A stretch of DNA of 64,000 nt from Haliclystus octoradiatus (GCA_916610825.1 OU744446.1:19641959-19705958), one strand, 5' to 3'. Positions 1 through 12,668 are shown, numbered from the stretch's first letter. Numbers and translations are program-made. The notes: generated by a model from the sequence alone, not told the origin.

Positions 1-846
1 TGATGAAGCATTTCTGACCTCCAAATTTCACCTCAAAACCTCTAGCTGTGATCGCCTTTACTGACAACAGATTCTTCGCCAGATCCGGTACATGTAATAC
101 CTCAGCAAATTGACCATCCCTGCCTCCAAACTCCCATCTGACATTGCCAATTCCAATACCTTGAACCACTCTGTCATCTCCCAATTTAATTTCCCGCAGC
201 TTATTCGATCGTTGATAAGTACTGCAGTGTGATCTACTGAAACACATATGGCAGGAAGCACCCAAATCAACATACCAATCGCCATCTTCAGACTCTTTGC
301 CATTTTCCTCACCAAGGAATAGAAATTCACTTTGGTTACTTGATATGTTTGCCTCTTGCTGTTCGTTTGACCTGCTGCAACCAGGAAGACTACACAATAA
401 CGCCGCAACTTGATCATCTTCTGTCACAGCAGCGCCAATTGATTCCAATTGCTCGACAAGCCCTCTCATGATATTAATGTGGTCTACTATTTTTGCATCT
501 TCAGACGTAACAGTCGAGAAATATTTCTTTCTCAAGAACAATTTATTCGCAAGTGATTTCACCTGATAGTGAGACTCCAGACTTTTCTACTCTTCACTCG
601 CACCGTTGCTTGACTTCACTGATGCCAACGCTGTGTCTCCAAGAGACAGACATATCGTTGCGAATGCTTTTCTCGCTCACTTTCTATATTTGTCTTTTGC
701 TTCATTCCAGCGGGTACTTTTTCCTCTCCACTTACAATGTCCCATAAACCCTTGTCTTCAAGAACCATCTGCAGCTTGAACTTCCACAAGTGAAAATTTT
801 CTCCCTCAAACTTTTTGATCTTTGACGACGCGCTGTATTCTGCCAT
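1..846 (-). pseudogene. Ty1/Copia retrotransposon gag-protease fragment, runs off left edge
   Basis: On the minus strand a gag start (MAEYSASSKIKKFEGENFHL, start at 846) is followed by the Copia gag pattern FHLWKFKLQMVLEDKGLW. The frame shifts near 680, then reads openly from about 575 to the left edge with gag C-terminal sequence (DAKIVDHINIMRGLVEQLES), a protease-like site (DWYVDLGASCHM, normally DSGAS) and the stretch before integrase ending LHVPDLAKNLLSVKAI. The zinc knuckle expected between gag and protease is missing, so there is an internal deletion. Gag normally packages the RNA and protease processes the polyprotein; this copy is broken by a frameshift, a deletion and the protease-site change. 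Integrase and RT would lie outside the window. Confidence 0.8.
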
Positions 847-882
847 TTTTCTTTTAAATCCACAAGTGTCAGCCACTACAAA

Positions 883-1150
883 TCTGAGCCCATAACCTGT
901 TAGAAAATACAACTATACTCGTTCAACTACAAACACAGACTAATAATAAACATGTGGCGTCATCTAATTTGCATAAGTCATGCACTAATTATTTTGAATC
1001 CATTATGGAAACATTAATTATTCCAATAAATGTAAATTAAAACTCAACAATCAAATCGTATAGCTGCATATAAGATATAAAAAGACTTATGCTCTGGATC
1101 TTTCACTTTTTGTTAAGAAATATTTTCATTATCCATTGCCACGGCGCAGC
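883..1150 (-). mobile_element. Probable Copia LTR end and primer-binding site
   Basis: Just upstream of the Copia gag start, the minus strand reads TTCTAACA followed by GGTTATGGGCTCAG. The second string closely matches the complement of the anticodon arm of initiator tRNA-Met, the internal tRNA site used as primer by Copia-type elements. The LTR would therefore end (CA) at 898. A TATA-like string lies on the minus strand near 1080. The outer LTR boundary is not clear; a GTTAACA near 1640 is one candidate. The end coordinate given here is only a lower bound. Confidence 0.5.
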
Positions 1151-2518
1151 AAACGACCGACACACAGACTTAGGCCTACATAGACTGCTGATGAAAATAT
1201 GTAACATGGAGAACAAACATGGCTGACGCAAAGGAATAAACTCTAAACAATATGTTTAACTGCCATAGAAAGATGGTTGGATTTTCCAGCCAGCGAAGCA
1301 AGATTTATTTGTAGGATTACAATTAATTTTAAACATTTATGAGTAATTTAAAATCACACCGAGAGACAAGGAAATAAATAATTAGAAAAAAAATAGTATT
1401 TAACTTCAAAATAGGCCTACGATTAAAAACAGATATAGTCAAACTCGTCATAGTGACCACTCCTATTGAACGGACACTCTTTGTACCCGACAACGCTTCG
1501 GGCACCATTGATTGAATAAAACAATAGAACAGTGTTTTACTTAGCGACCACTCTTCAACGCAACCTGTGACTGCCCCTTCTGGTCCCACGTTTGACTATT
1601 CATTGTTTTAAGCTACGGCTGTCAATTAATGAATAGTTAACAACGCTATTTTAATATATTTTAGGCTTTTATTTATTGAAGTTTATTTAGAAAAATAATA
1701 TTTCAACTTTATTCAAACAATCTAATACTTCGTTTTATAATAAATTCATCAGCTCCTTCACTACCCATGGCATACTGGCTTTTATGAAAAACGAGAACAC
1801 AATTCAAATTAATTTCAGTATGTTTGTTGTATCAAGTTTGTTGGTCGCCACTGCATGTAATATTTTTCTTGATTTTCAAAGTTACCAAGAAATCGTCGCT
1901 ATCAATACAATGTGTTCACTTTACTGCAAATGTAAAGCTGTGTGTCTGCAGTGTACAAAATTTACCGAGAAATGTCGAGTGCTTTGATGTTCTCAATGAA
2001 GAATGACATTTTACTTTGCAGCTTACGTGAGCACACTTGAAAGTTAAAAATCAAACTGCGTCAAGAAATCTAAATTTATCAGCCAATCACGATCTGGTTC
2101 TAGTTTTGCAGAACTCACTAGTGATCGTCAAATGAACAATAAACAAACAATGGTTTTCTAACTTTTTATTAACTCCCCCCAATTCAGCCCAGCGCAAGAT
2201 TTCTGTCGATATTACGCAGACTCTACCCACAGGGGCCCAGACTGAGTTTTAATAGCCTGTAGTAGTGATGTAGTTGGAGGGTGAGACGCAAATCAGCTGA
2301 TTGTAGAGAAAAGAAACAACAAATACAAACTGTTTGTTGCATGTAATAAGTACCAATTACAGCAAGACGAAATGTAAATAAAGCCTTTCCGATAATTTCA
2401 TGACTCTGTGTGTAATAACTTGTATAATTTCACGTTCAATGGTAATTTTTGTCGAATTTCAGAACAATCTTGAATAAAATGTTGATACTATTTCTGGAAT
2501 GTTTAGTTTATATATACC
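1151..2518. other. No gene recognised; AT-rich intergenic DNA
   Basis: Part of this stretch may still be Copia LTR (to about 1640). The rest holds only short open frames without recognisable motifs. Confidence 0.4.
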
Positions 2519-2735
2519 ATGTCATTTGAAGGACACCACATATGTGCTGTTGCAGTTTGCCCTTCTCCTAAGAATGATGGTATAATCTACCACTGATTTC
2601 CAAAATATTTTGAGTACTGGGCAATTTGGATCCAGACATGGTACAGGAATGACGCATTTAATCCAGAAACGTCTCACATGTTCAAATCATTTTTCTCTTG
2701 ATGCCTACAAGAGAAATCTAGAGAATTAATTATAT
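2519..2735 (+). pseudogene. THAP-type zinc finger fossil
   Basis: The frame from the ATG at 2519 reads ICAVAVCPSPKNDGIIYH, stop, FPKYFEYW, then RNDAFNPET. This fits the THAP C2CH pattern (C-x4-C, then a HxFP-like segment, a conserved W, and the run before the second CxxH). The second Cys/His pair has decayed (MFKSFFS then stop). THAP fingers are DNA-binding modules of P-element-like transposases and of host genes. At least two stops interrupt it, so this is a relic. No transposase remains around it. Confidence 0.45.
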
Positions 2736-3355
2736 CCTTTTGATTATAAAATATATAATAATAATGCTTCATCATCCATGTCTTAATTGATTCGACAAAC
2801 CCAAGGGACAAGCCAACAATTCAAAATAATTCCAGTGAGTTTTCTTTGCCTGTTGTTCTTCGAAAATGTTGCGTTTTAAAAAAAAGGTTTCACTTCTATA
2901 CTTTCGGACACAACTATCGTCGATGTGAGGAAGACATGAATGGCACAGTAATATAATCTAGGTAAATCTAATTAACTATTCTTTCGAAGAACTCTAATAC
3001 GCGAGTGACAACACAACTTAAAAACACCTACTTCAAATCTCCAATACGCAATTACCGCTGACCGGCGATACTGCAAACTAAGCAAATTAATAACATATTT
3101 ACATCACAGGAGGGAACAACATGCCTACAACAACAAAGACGAAATTTGTAAAAGTGCGGAGGGGTTTGCAAAATTGTCATTACGTAAGTAGAAGAGGGAT
3201 AATCTAAAAGTGTGCAGCTACGTACATGAGGGGGGTTGTCAAATATTGGAACATTGACTTAGTACATGCTTTATGGATGGCACCATAATCAGAACAAGGG
3301 GATAATTCCTATTTTGTTTTATCCATATATATGTATTGATTTTATTTCTTTTCAG
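2736..3355. other. Intergenic; likely upstream region of the SLC17A9-like gene
   Basis: No coding or repeat signal was recognised. A polypyrimidine tract and AG at 3341-3355 make the following exon look like an internal one, so a non-coding or short-coding first exon may lie here or further left. Confidence 0.3.
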
Positions 3356-3387
3356 ATTATCTTTCTGCGTTCAATAGTTTTTCTTTG

Positions 3388-6300
3388 ATGGACCACTGGG
3401 ACTTACAGGAAAGACGGAAATGGACAATAGCACTGTTCTTGGGCTGCCTTCTGTTGTATTCAACACGGTCAACCATGTCAATTTCATCAGTTGCAATGTC
3501 AAAAGAATTACAATGGTCAAGAGAGCAGACTGTAGGTTTTCTGATTTGTTGTGGTATCAGGTGAAATCTTGTGCAAAATATTTATTGTTTGCACCATCAT
3601 CAGCAATATAATAAACAGTAACTCAAATATTTGCTGTAATCATTGATAAATTTGATCAAAAATGTTCATGCAACATCTTATTCTTGTATAAATCAAGTCG
3701 AAATTGAATTTGCAACTCAGAAGCTCCTGAATACCCTAGTTTTAGTGATCTTGGGACCAAGCAAGAATTGTATTGCTCATATTTTTGTTGCACTACTCAA
3801 AAGAATTTCATTCAGGCTTTCTTATTACACATCTAATATTGGTTGATTGTTTCTACTTTATCAGGGTGCTGCATTATCAGCGTTCTTTGCTGGCTACATC
3901 ATGACGCAGGTGTTAGGTGGCTATCTGTCGGATCACTATGGTGGTGATATAACAATCATCATTTCAGCCTCGATATGGGCTAGTGCTACTGTGTTGATTC
4001 CAGCTGCTGCCACTCTCGATGCTGTTGACATTCCATCCCTCTGGGGTGTTATACTAGCAAGGTTTATAACAGGAGTATCACAAGGTAATCATCATCATTT
4101 TCATTCTAATGGGAAACCTTTACTAAGTTGTGTGAGATTTACAAGTAGCTTTCAGCAATTCAAGTAAACTTTAAAAGAGAGGACAACATTGCTTTGCTGT
4201 CTTCGCTGGTTCATAGAAGTATTTCAGAGGTTAGCTCTGATGGCACAGCAACCGGACTGCGGTGGATCTGATCATACCTGATTGACTGCGGTTTAAGCAA
4301 TTTATCTGAGGGTGTTAGACCAATACTGATATAGAATTTTTAACTTCGACCTTGTTCAGAATACATTTTCGATTCTTTCATAGTACAGTCGAACTTGCTT
4401 AATATCCCCCCTCTGGTACGGATGAAAAGCAGGACGTTAAGCGAGGTGGGATATTAAGCGAGGTAGGAATATGAGAGTTTGTATGGAGAAAGAAAATAGA
4501 AATCAGTTTTATGCAGGGATATTAAGCAAGGTGGGACATTAAAAGAGGGGATATTAACCGAGTTTGACTGTATAGGAAATGACACCAAATTTTAGTAAAC
4601 TCTATCATGATTCTTCCCTCAATCTTGATTCGTTTGCATAGTGCTTTTGCTCTGTTTGATTAAGAAGGTCTGTCAACTCAATCATATTCAACTGCATAGA
4701 ACAATCATTTGTATTCAAATAACCAGTAGCTTACATGATACTGTATATCACCAACTATCATTACATAAGTCATTTCTCCTACCAAAAATTATGACAAGTT
4801 CATGGAAAGTTCATGAACGCTGAATGGTCTGTTTTGTATTTAATTTTTCATGAATGGTTGATGAACTTAATGCATTTTTGTGCTGCAACAGCTGGGTCAT
4901 AATTGGAACTCAACACAATTGTGCCATTTAAATTTCATGTACTGTTTTCACGAAAACTGCAATTTAAGATGATAAATGTACACAGATAGTATTATTCACA
5001 ACAATACCATTTCACATAAGACAATTCTTACACATAATAATCAAGCTGACCCCTGCGAAAAAAATTGTTGAGTTCATGAACAGTTCATGAACATTAAATG
5101 GTCCAAATTTCATGAAATGTTTTCACAGGGGAGGAATAAGGGATGATCATTCAGGCAGAGAAACTTTCAAGTGTAGTGAAGCAATCGATATCCATCCTCT
5201 CTTTTTTGGTTCTAGTTTTAGAATCTTATACCATTTTTGATATCATTCTTAAGTATTTTAATCTCTTCCAGGGGTTTTCTTTCCTTCAATTTCCAGTTTG
5301 TTAATCAAAAAAGTGCCCATAACTCATAAATCATCGGTATTTAGTTTAGCAACATCAGGCACAGATGCAGGGTAAGTTTCATAACCAATATTTATCACAT
5401 TATCAACGTTGTTATGATTGCAGTTGGAGTGGTGCTACATCTTTGATTTATGTTTAGGTCCATTATGTCTGGTCTTGCTGGTTCATTCTTGATAGAAACA
5501 ATCGGATGGAGGAGTGTATTTGTTGCATTTGGTATTTTCACTTTGATGTGGCTGGTTTGGTTATACAATTTGCATTCCTCTTCAAAGTCACACACTATCG
5601 ATACAAACGACAGCAAGAATGATGAAGAAAATCTAATTAGTCCTTCTAATTCTCCAAGGAACATCTCACTTGTCACTTTGCTGTGTCGTAAACCTGTCAT
5701 GTAAGTGTATAGTATGATATTGTGTATCGTTTTGAGTGGTGTAATTATGCTCCATCCTCTTCTGATCTAACTTTGTGTTAATGCTGTCTCATGTATTACA
5801 ATTATGAGTAGTCTAACGGCATCACACGCTAAGCTGGGTAGGTCTTTCTTGTGGAATGAACTGATCGATGATGCACTTTTCATATGTACTGTACATTTAT
5901 ACCTAAATGAATTCCTTTGCAATTTCAAAAACTGATATCTAAACTTTTGATAAATGGAATCTTCACCTTTTTGAATTACTATCAATATTTCATGAAAAAC
6001 TGAACTAATGCATAGGTTTCCTCTTTAAATATCAAATATATATATATATAGACCATTAAGCACTTTACTTTACTTTATGATAATTTACTGTAACAGATTG
6101 ATAAATTCAACTTGACTCCTCTTTTACGTTTTGCCTTTATTAATCTATTAAAAACAGAAATCCACTCGAACATGCGTAGCCACACTCCCATAATGACATC
6201 TACATTAAGTCAAGTGAATATCATTAATTCAAACGAGCTTATACTTCAAAGTGTAACAGCTACCGCCTGATATACTTTTTTGCCAATGGAACAAACATTA

Positions 6301-9300
6301 AGCATCTCCTCAATAAGGAAATTCATTATAGGCTAAAATTGTCAACAACTTTAACAGTTAGATGCCAAAACCAAGTTGTCTACCGTCAAATAGTCAATGA
6401 AGTCCGCCAAACTATTACCATTATATGTTGTTGCCTGGTTTGTTTTATTTGGAACATAATTCATAAGAAGCTTATATAAAATTGCTTCAAATGCATTAGA
6501 GAATCGCTCCATATTATTGTAGTTGTTTTTGTAATTTGCGAGGGGATTTGCTAATCGTTCACTATGAAAAAATAGTAAGAATGCAGATTTTCGAATAGCA
6601 CCGTTGTGGGTTTCTACCAATTCTAGTTATTTCTTTGATGTTTGAATCAAAACGTGATTGAAAATCAGTTCATGAGGCTGGTCTGACACATGTTTCGTCA
6701 TTGAAATAGTACTCCTCTAAATTACAAAATTATAAAGAATTGACCTCTAAAAGTTTTAAGCAGTAGATAAGGCTTTTAATTAATCATTCAATCAATGAAC
6801 TATAGCAATATCAGGTTGTATATTATATGTTATGTCTTTGAACAATAGGGCGCTTCTTGCTGCACACTTCTGCACCAACATGTGTTTTTTCACGTTGTTA
6901 TCGTGGTTACCAACCTATTTCTATGACTTGTTCCCTTCCAGTAAGGTGAGTGGATTTCATTATTATTTTAAAAAAGTCCATAATTAAAAAACCTGGCTAG
7001 ACGAGTTACTTGTGTTTATTGTTTATATACATTCCGTTTACAAGGAAAGGGAGAAAGCTCCCGAGTGACTTCCCTTGGCAGACCGAGAGCCCTTGTGTAA
7101 CTTGCTGCCATGTAAACAGAAATAAATGAGTAATTTGGACATCAGGTCCAGTTTTCTATTGTTTCCAAAGTTCCGTTTGAGAATCCTTTGTTCTCCAAAA
7201 TCAACTGATATAATCAAATCTGACATTACATTATCCAACTCTAGTAGGCGAGTCCCTTGAATAAAAAACCTTGTAAAAGACTTACGAAAATACAACTCAG
7301 CAAAGCACTGAAGTAGCACGCATACCCAGATAACTTGCCTTCATTGTAAACATGGCCAAATCTTCATCTATCAGATGACACAGTGAGTGAGGATACAATC
7401 TATCAAACGGTGATGTATATGAAGACTTACTGCTCAGTTTCTGAAAACTGATCTGGCTTCCAGAATCTTACAACATTTTCAACTATTTATTCTGTAATTT
7501 TGTTATGATTATGGCCTATAATTCAGAGAAAATATCAATTTCTTCTGAGTTTTCCACGATCTAGAATCCAAGCTAACCAGGACCCCACGTTTTTTGAGCC
7601 CTGTTGGTGGTTATTGACTTTGTGGATGTTAATTTTATTCTGTCTGTATTTGATGTGCAGGGATGGCTGTTCAATGTAGTTCCCTGGATATGTAGCTTTT
7701 CAACATCCATCCTATCTGGCTACTTTGCTGATCACCTACTTAAAAGAGGTATGCATCACCTGGTATCATTTTACGATTAGTTCAATTTATTACTTTGAGA
7801 CATCTCTTCAGGCTTCAACTGTTGATTTCAAATGTACGTTGTCCCTAATAATCTGCGTCTGCTTCTTCTTTAAGGATATACATTGGGTGCAGTCAGAAAG
7901 ATTTGCGTGGTTAGTTTTGATAGATTATTCGTGTACCTTATATAATATATAGATTGCTTTTTCTCCATTTTTATTGTTTGTGTATATTTGTTTATTTATC
8001 AAGATCATTTCATTGGGTGGCGCTTCACTTTTCTCAATCATTTTAAATTTTACACAGACGTACCCTCAGGCGTTATTATGCATGAGCTTCATTATTGGTT
8101 TATTAGGATTTAACACGTGTGGTATGCTCCAAAATCCACAAGATCTCTCACCTCGAAATGCTGGCATACTTTTTGGTGCCATGAACACATTAGGATCTTT
8201 ACCAGGTAAGTTGAAATATGTGAAAACAGTTGAAAGTCAGATTATTATTCATATTCTATAGTCATGATAATAACACTTGACTCTCCATCTAATCGCACAA
8301 TAGGTTCGACCTTAACTTGTTGTACTAGGTGCATTTGCTACTTTTTCATTTTTTTTCAATAAAGCGGATAAGTATTTTTTGAATAATAAGTATTTAAAAA
8401 GTGACAGTTTCAAATGTTGAAAAACGGAGAATCAAAGTTAAATGACGTCATAATGTCTAATTTCTGATCACGGCAAATGAGCGCGATTAGATTACGACAG
8501 CTATCGGTCATTCATTCATAACAACGACATATTGGAAAATCGTGGAGAGTAACAGAAATAACATCTCCTGCTCAGCTCAAGAAATTAGAGAATCCAAATT
8601 CTTGAACATGAAAAAAAGTAAGCAGTATTCCACGAAGGAAAGTAAAGAATGCACTATCTATGAGAATTGTGCCAAAGTCGTGGAATTTCTTATCCCTTCT
8701 TGGTTTGTAGTACCAAGGGAGAAATCTCATTACCCGGAGCATCTAATTGTCACCATAGAGAAGACAGATGTATACACCTAAACGAGTTGTCTGTGATGCA
8801 TCCTAGTAATACAAACGAATAATATTTAGCCTTCCGGAATCTCAAAACATTTTCTTCATTTTCTTTTAATATTTTTAGGTTTAGGCTAAAATCAGAAGAA
8901 TATCAATTTTTTCTGAATTTGCTCCAGCCTTCCGGGTTCTAGGGTCCCATTTTTGTCGGGCTCCGGTCCAAACACAAATAGGTGCTCCAGATTATCAGAA
9001 TCAGAATAAAAGATCAGAAGATGATCGTAGATGAAGATCAAAAGATGCTGAAGCTCCGCACTACACCATCGACAAATTCACAAATGTCTCTGGAAAACAA
9101 GATCAGCAACAAGGAACGATTTCATAGATGGCTGGTAAAAATCTTTAGTACCATCCTACCAAATGTTCAATTAATATCTGTACATAATAATATTGCCTTC
9201 GATCAAAATACAGCTGGCAATCGATGAGAATACTCCTATAAGAACAATCAAACGCAATGACTACATACCCGATTAAATCAAATACTTTATAGTAATCAAA

Positions 9301-10980
9301 TCGCACCGCACGATTATTCGATTATCTTTTATTAATAACTTAATTTATTAGAAAAAGGAAAACTGTATATGCAAGTCAGCACAGTATACCTTTATAAAAA
9401 TTTTATTTATTTATTATTTAATTATTATGATGTTATAAATATTCGTTATTCTATAAAACATACTTTCTACATTTCTGTAAATCTAACTGCTATAAGCATT
9501 TATGCAAAACAGTCTTTAGGGGTCCGTTGGAGACTAAACTACGTAAAGTCGTGCAATTCGTTTATGCAATCCAAACAAAATTTTTACTAGCGTTAGGAAT
9601 ATTATATATGATTGTCAGGGGATCGCATGGGATCGCCATGACAATCATGTAGACATCTAGACAGAAACGAGGTAGACAGCACGAAGTTGATTCAATTCGA
9701 ATATCTTGTTTGGCTGTGGAATATACCACTGCTATATCAACTATTCACAATGATGTTGAAATGGCAATGGTGAACATTTCTGCCAATGCGAAGGCAGCCA
9801 AGGAAACCTTTCTGTCCAAAGTAGCATGCTTTGTCGACTCACGGCTCCAACAAGTTGTTTTCTTCAATAATGGCTCAGGCCCACTTGATGTCTCAAAGAT
9901 GATTACAGTAAGATGATTAAAATTGAGAGGCTGGAATTTATCATAGGCACGGTAGCGGTTTAGAACAAAGAACAACGTTCTACGGGGGATTATTCGGTTG
10001 CAACAAGATTATCTGCTTTGTCGATGAAGAAAAAGAGAAATTTAACTATATGAGATGTGATATAATCAAGACAACACATGCAGAAAAAGATTGCAGTGTC
10101 GCATCAACGGTGGCAATAAGAAACAGCTATGCTAAAATCGTCCCAGTAAATAACTCGAATGATAAACTCAGAAATGAAGGGGGAAACTACATTGAGGATT
10201 ATAGTAAAAAAGGATTGTAGTATACCACCAACAACATTGGCTTTTGGTTCTGCAATCTTTAATGTCCAAATCGATAAGATTGTTTTGTTCAAAATTGGTA
10301 TTGTTTTCTGGAAATTGTTTGCTATCTGTATTTTGATCTTTATTTTATTTTCAAGTTTTGGATATATTATACAGAAGGTATTGTTGTTGCTGTTTTAGTC
10401 TCGTACTATTTATTTGTGTTTGCTTATAATTGTGAGGCTAGTTCATATTCAGGATGCAAACGGAAAATAAAACGTGACCGACAAGATGAGGGAAGTATCA
10501 TTTTACGAAATTATAAAAAGAAAATAGAGATACCATTATTACTATATAGTATTAGTATATTTACCGTATGTTGTTGTAAATGTCCACCAGTGAAAAATTC
10601 AAAGTTATAAAGAATGTTTCGAGACTCCAACATTGATGGTTTATCTTCTTGGATACACTATGTGATCTCTAATTTATGAGCTTTCGAATAAAATCACGTA
10701 CAGTTGCATTGCGAGTTTTTTCTTTCAACTGAAATAAGCAACACCGATAATTTCCCTTTGTACTTATTGCAGTATTTGTACATGTATAGTTAATCTATAA
10801 CTAACATCCTATAGTTAATCTAGTTCATGTTCTGTTTTAGGTATAATTGGAGTGTATGCTACTGGTTACATGCTGGATCAAAGTGGAGACTGGGCGTTAG
10901 TCTTTAAAATGACGTCAGCAACATCAGCTGCTGCCTGTGCTATCTTTGTTATATTTGGCTCATCTGATGAATTGAAATGA
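3388..10980 (+). CDS. SLC17A9: Vesicular nucleotide transporter (SLC17A9/VNUT-like), 9 coding exons
   Basis: Exons read by splice sites and phase: 3388-3531, 3865-4084, 5272-5371, 5458-5700, 6849-6945, 7661-7748, 7875-7909, 8004-8205, 10841-10980. They total 1269 nt, giving 422 aa, close to the roughly 436 aa of vertebrate SLC17A9. All introns are GT-AG and all phases agree. The protein is a 12-helix major facilitator. SLC17 features seen are the TM1 arginine (LLLYSTRSTM, R27), GYIMTQVLGGYLSDHYGG after TM2, RFITGVSQGVFFPSISSLL in TM4, LSWLPTYFYDLFP, GWLFNVVPW and FGAMNTLGSLPGIIGVY near the C-terminus. By family knowledge it loads ATP and other nucleotides into secretory vesicles, driven by the membrane potential. 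The start is the first ATG in an exon that begins after an AG at 3355; the frame is open upstream of it, so a few more N-terminal residues may exist. Intron 8 (8206-10840) is large and holds degenerate open frames. Confidence 0.88.
4216..4310 (+). repeat. tRNA-derived SINE head, decayed
   Basis: GGTTAGCTCTGATGGCACAG followed by ACCGGACTGCGG and a degraded B box resembles the tRNA-like head at 63281 (GGATTAGCTCAGATGGCAGA). The two share the A-box region and the GATCTGATCATA-like middle. It lies in intron 2 of the SLC17A9-like gene. Confidence 0.5.
4386..4570. mobile_element. pogo/Tigger-type MITE with TA duplication
   Basis: Inverted ends CAGTCGAACTTGCTTAATAT and the complement of GATATTAACCGAGTTTGACTG are flanked by TA on both sides. 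The 185-bp element carries several internal copies of a TTAAGCGAGGTGGGA-like motif near both ends. No open frame is present. CAGTCRAAC ends with a TA duplication are typical of pogo/Tigger elements (Tc1-mariner superfamily). Inserted in intron 2 of the SLC17A9-like gene. Confidence 0.75.
4790..5136. repeat. Palindrome-rich repeat with GTTCATGAAC motifs
   Basis: Repeated GTTCATGAAC and TTCATGAA palindromes occur at 4804-4815 and 5074-5093. The part from about 5053 to 5136 starts CCCCTGCGAAAAAAA and ends TTTTCACAGGGGAGG, a near inverted repeat. A shorter relative sits inside the Ty3 element at 47854. No coding capacity; probably a MITE family. Confidence 0.5.
8542..10613 (+). pseudogene. Unrecognised degenerate ORFs inside SLC17A9-like intron 8
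   Basis: Plus-strand open stretches at 8542-8781, 8982-9227, about 9656-9916, about 9960-10220, 10159-10398 and 10395-10610 follow each other with stops or frame changes. The part from 9656 onward looks like one former protein of roughly 300 residues: a basic R-x-K-R-like site near 9664, a central part with several Cys, a strong hydrophobic segment at about 10285-10370, and a basic, Lys-rich tail. The layout (basic site, ectodomain with Cys, membrane anchor, short tail) would fit a viral or retroelement membrane glycoprotein, but no family signature was recognised. It may equally be a host gene relic or chance. It is broken by at least two frameshifts. Confidence 0.3.
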
Positions 10981-11935
10981 ATGACATTTAATTTAGATAT
11001 TTTTCAATTCAGTATTGTATTTGTAATTATGGGGGTGATAGAGAAGCATTTGTGTAAATATAGCGCACCTTTAGAAATGTTTATATTTTCTATACAAGGC
11101 TCCATCCTTGTTCTCGTTCCAGGAAAGTATTCAGTCCGCTAGCTGTAGCTACTCAAGGCTAGCTTTGCTTATACATTTCACTTTACATTGTCTCGTGTTG
11201 ATTCCGCGGAGGAAAGGTGCAAATCAAAACTACGATTAGTGGGCGTGTCTAACAAAAATGGGCCGAAGTTTTTTTTTTTGCTTTTTCTAGGATGTGATTC
11301 ATTTTTCTTTAAAGAAAGGAAAAATCCTGTTGAACCTCTTCTAGACATGGAGGTTAAGAAGTTGAAAAAGTATACAGTAAATGCTATATCGATCGTATAG
11401 CGAGCAAAAATATTGACGTTCAAGACTTATGAATTTCGAACTGCTGAGTGACACTATCTTATTCTGCTTCATTTGATTGTAAAGGCATGCAATATAATAA
11501 GTTGTACAGAAGAGTATAGCAATGGTGAACGTTGATGTTGAATTGATACGTTCTATTCGGAATACTTGTCTCTGATTTCTGATTCTGATGTGAAGTGTTT
11601 TTTTTTTACTTTTTCCGAAGGAATCTTGTGAGTATAATGGCTATAAAATGCTGGACAGATCCAACTTTTTCAATTCCTTCTGAAGAGGCAAATAATCTAA
11701 GCACTGCACGAATTCAACTATGTTTGAGGATCAACTCTAGTTCCAAATATTGCGCGTCAACTTTATTGATACTCATTAATTTTGGCATGGCAAAAGTAAG
11801 CCCAACGTGTTCAAGAAAGCGACGCCAAGGCAACACCTATTGTATAGTTTATCAGAACGATAATAATATCATTTTGTATCAATCAACCGGATTCTTTTTG
11901 CTTAAATAGTACGTTACATTTAAGGAATACTTTTC
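10981..11935. other. 3' flank of SLC17A9-like gene; nothing else recognised
   Basis: Holds the likely 3' UTR. Short overlapping frames on both strands (11178-11423) show no motif. Confidence 0.4.
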
Positions 11936-12185
11936 GTTAAACCAATTGTTAGAAAGAGCGTTCTTAACTAAACCAATTGTTAGAAAGAGCATTCTTAACC
12001 CAACCAATTGTTAGAAAGAGCGTTCTTACCTAAACCAATTGTTAGAAAGAGCGTTCTTAACTAAACCAATTGTTAGAAAGAGCATTCTTAACTAAAACAA
12101 TTGTTAGAAAGAGCATTCTTAACTCAACCAATTGTTAGAAAGAGCGTTCTTAACTAAACCAAGAGCATTCTTAACTCAACCAATT
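11936..12185. repeat. Tandem repeat, 31-bp unit, about 7 full copies plus partials
   Basis: The unit AACCAATTGTTAGAAAGAGC followed by (A/G)TTCTTAACTAA is repeated head to tail with few changes (CATTC or CGTTC, ACTAA or ACTCA). One copy lacks the CAATTGTTAGAA part. Each unit contains CAATTG. The frame is not kept. Confidence 0.9.
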
Positions 12186-12668
12186 GCTTCTAATAATGGG
12201 ACGCTTGTAAGCAGAGCGCTCACACCGACAGAAACCATAACGCTATTGTTTTTTGAAATTTTACGCTTACGTATGTATAGTTTATGTTATTGCAACGCTA
12301 CATCACATCAACGGACCATTTCGCGTTGATGTTGTCATAAGTTGCTATATAGATAACTGAAATTATATCAACAACAGAGCAAGAAGATACACAACAACTA
12401 GGCAAGCGTTAGAACCGAAAAGAACAAGGGCGTTTCCCTTGGTCATGTGTTTATATTAAATCACACCATACATTAATAATGATTATGCTAATCATGCATT
12501 ACGTGACAGATGTGATGTAGCGATCCATCGGTATTGCGCGGAAACATCATGAATAACTAAAGAAAGAAAATACGAAAGAGGGTCGCTCGGTAGCGCTTTG
12601 ATTGAATTCGAAACAAAATAAGTTTACCGATTTGTATATTAATCTGTGTAGAAATCATGCAATGGACA
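12186..12668. other. Intergenic DNA up to the Academ element
   Basis: No coding signal was recognised. The last three bases (12666-12668, ACA) form the left target-site copy of the transposon. Confidence 0.4.

Noticed and set aside
58..417. 119-aa minus-strand open frame at the left edge
   Set aside because: It is out of frame with the Copia protein, which reads continuously through the same bases with protease and pre-integrase motifs.
11178..11423. Overlapping open frames on both strands after the SLC17A9-like gene
   Set aside because: Low-complexity Lys/Phe-rich reading of a T-run region, no family features.
11936..12185. CRISPR-like array
   Set aside because: The 31-bp units are contiguous with no unique spacers, and the genome is an animal's; it is a minisatellite.
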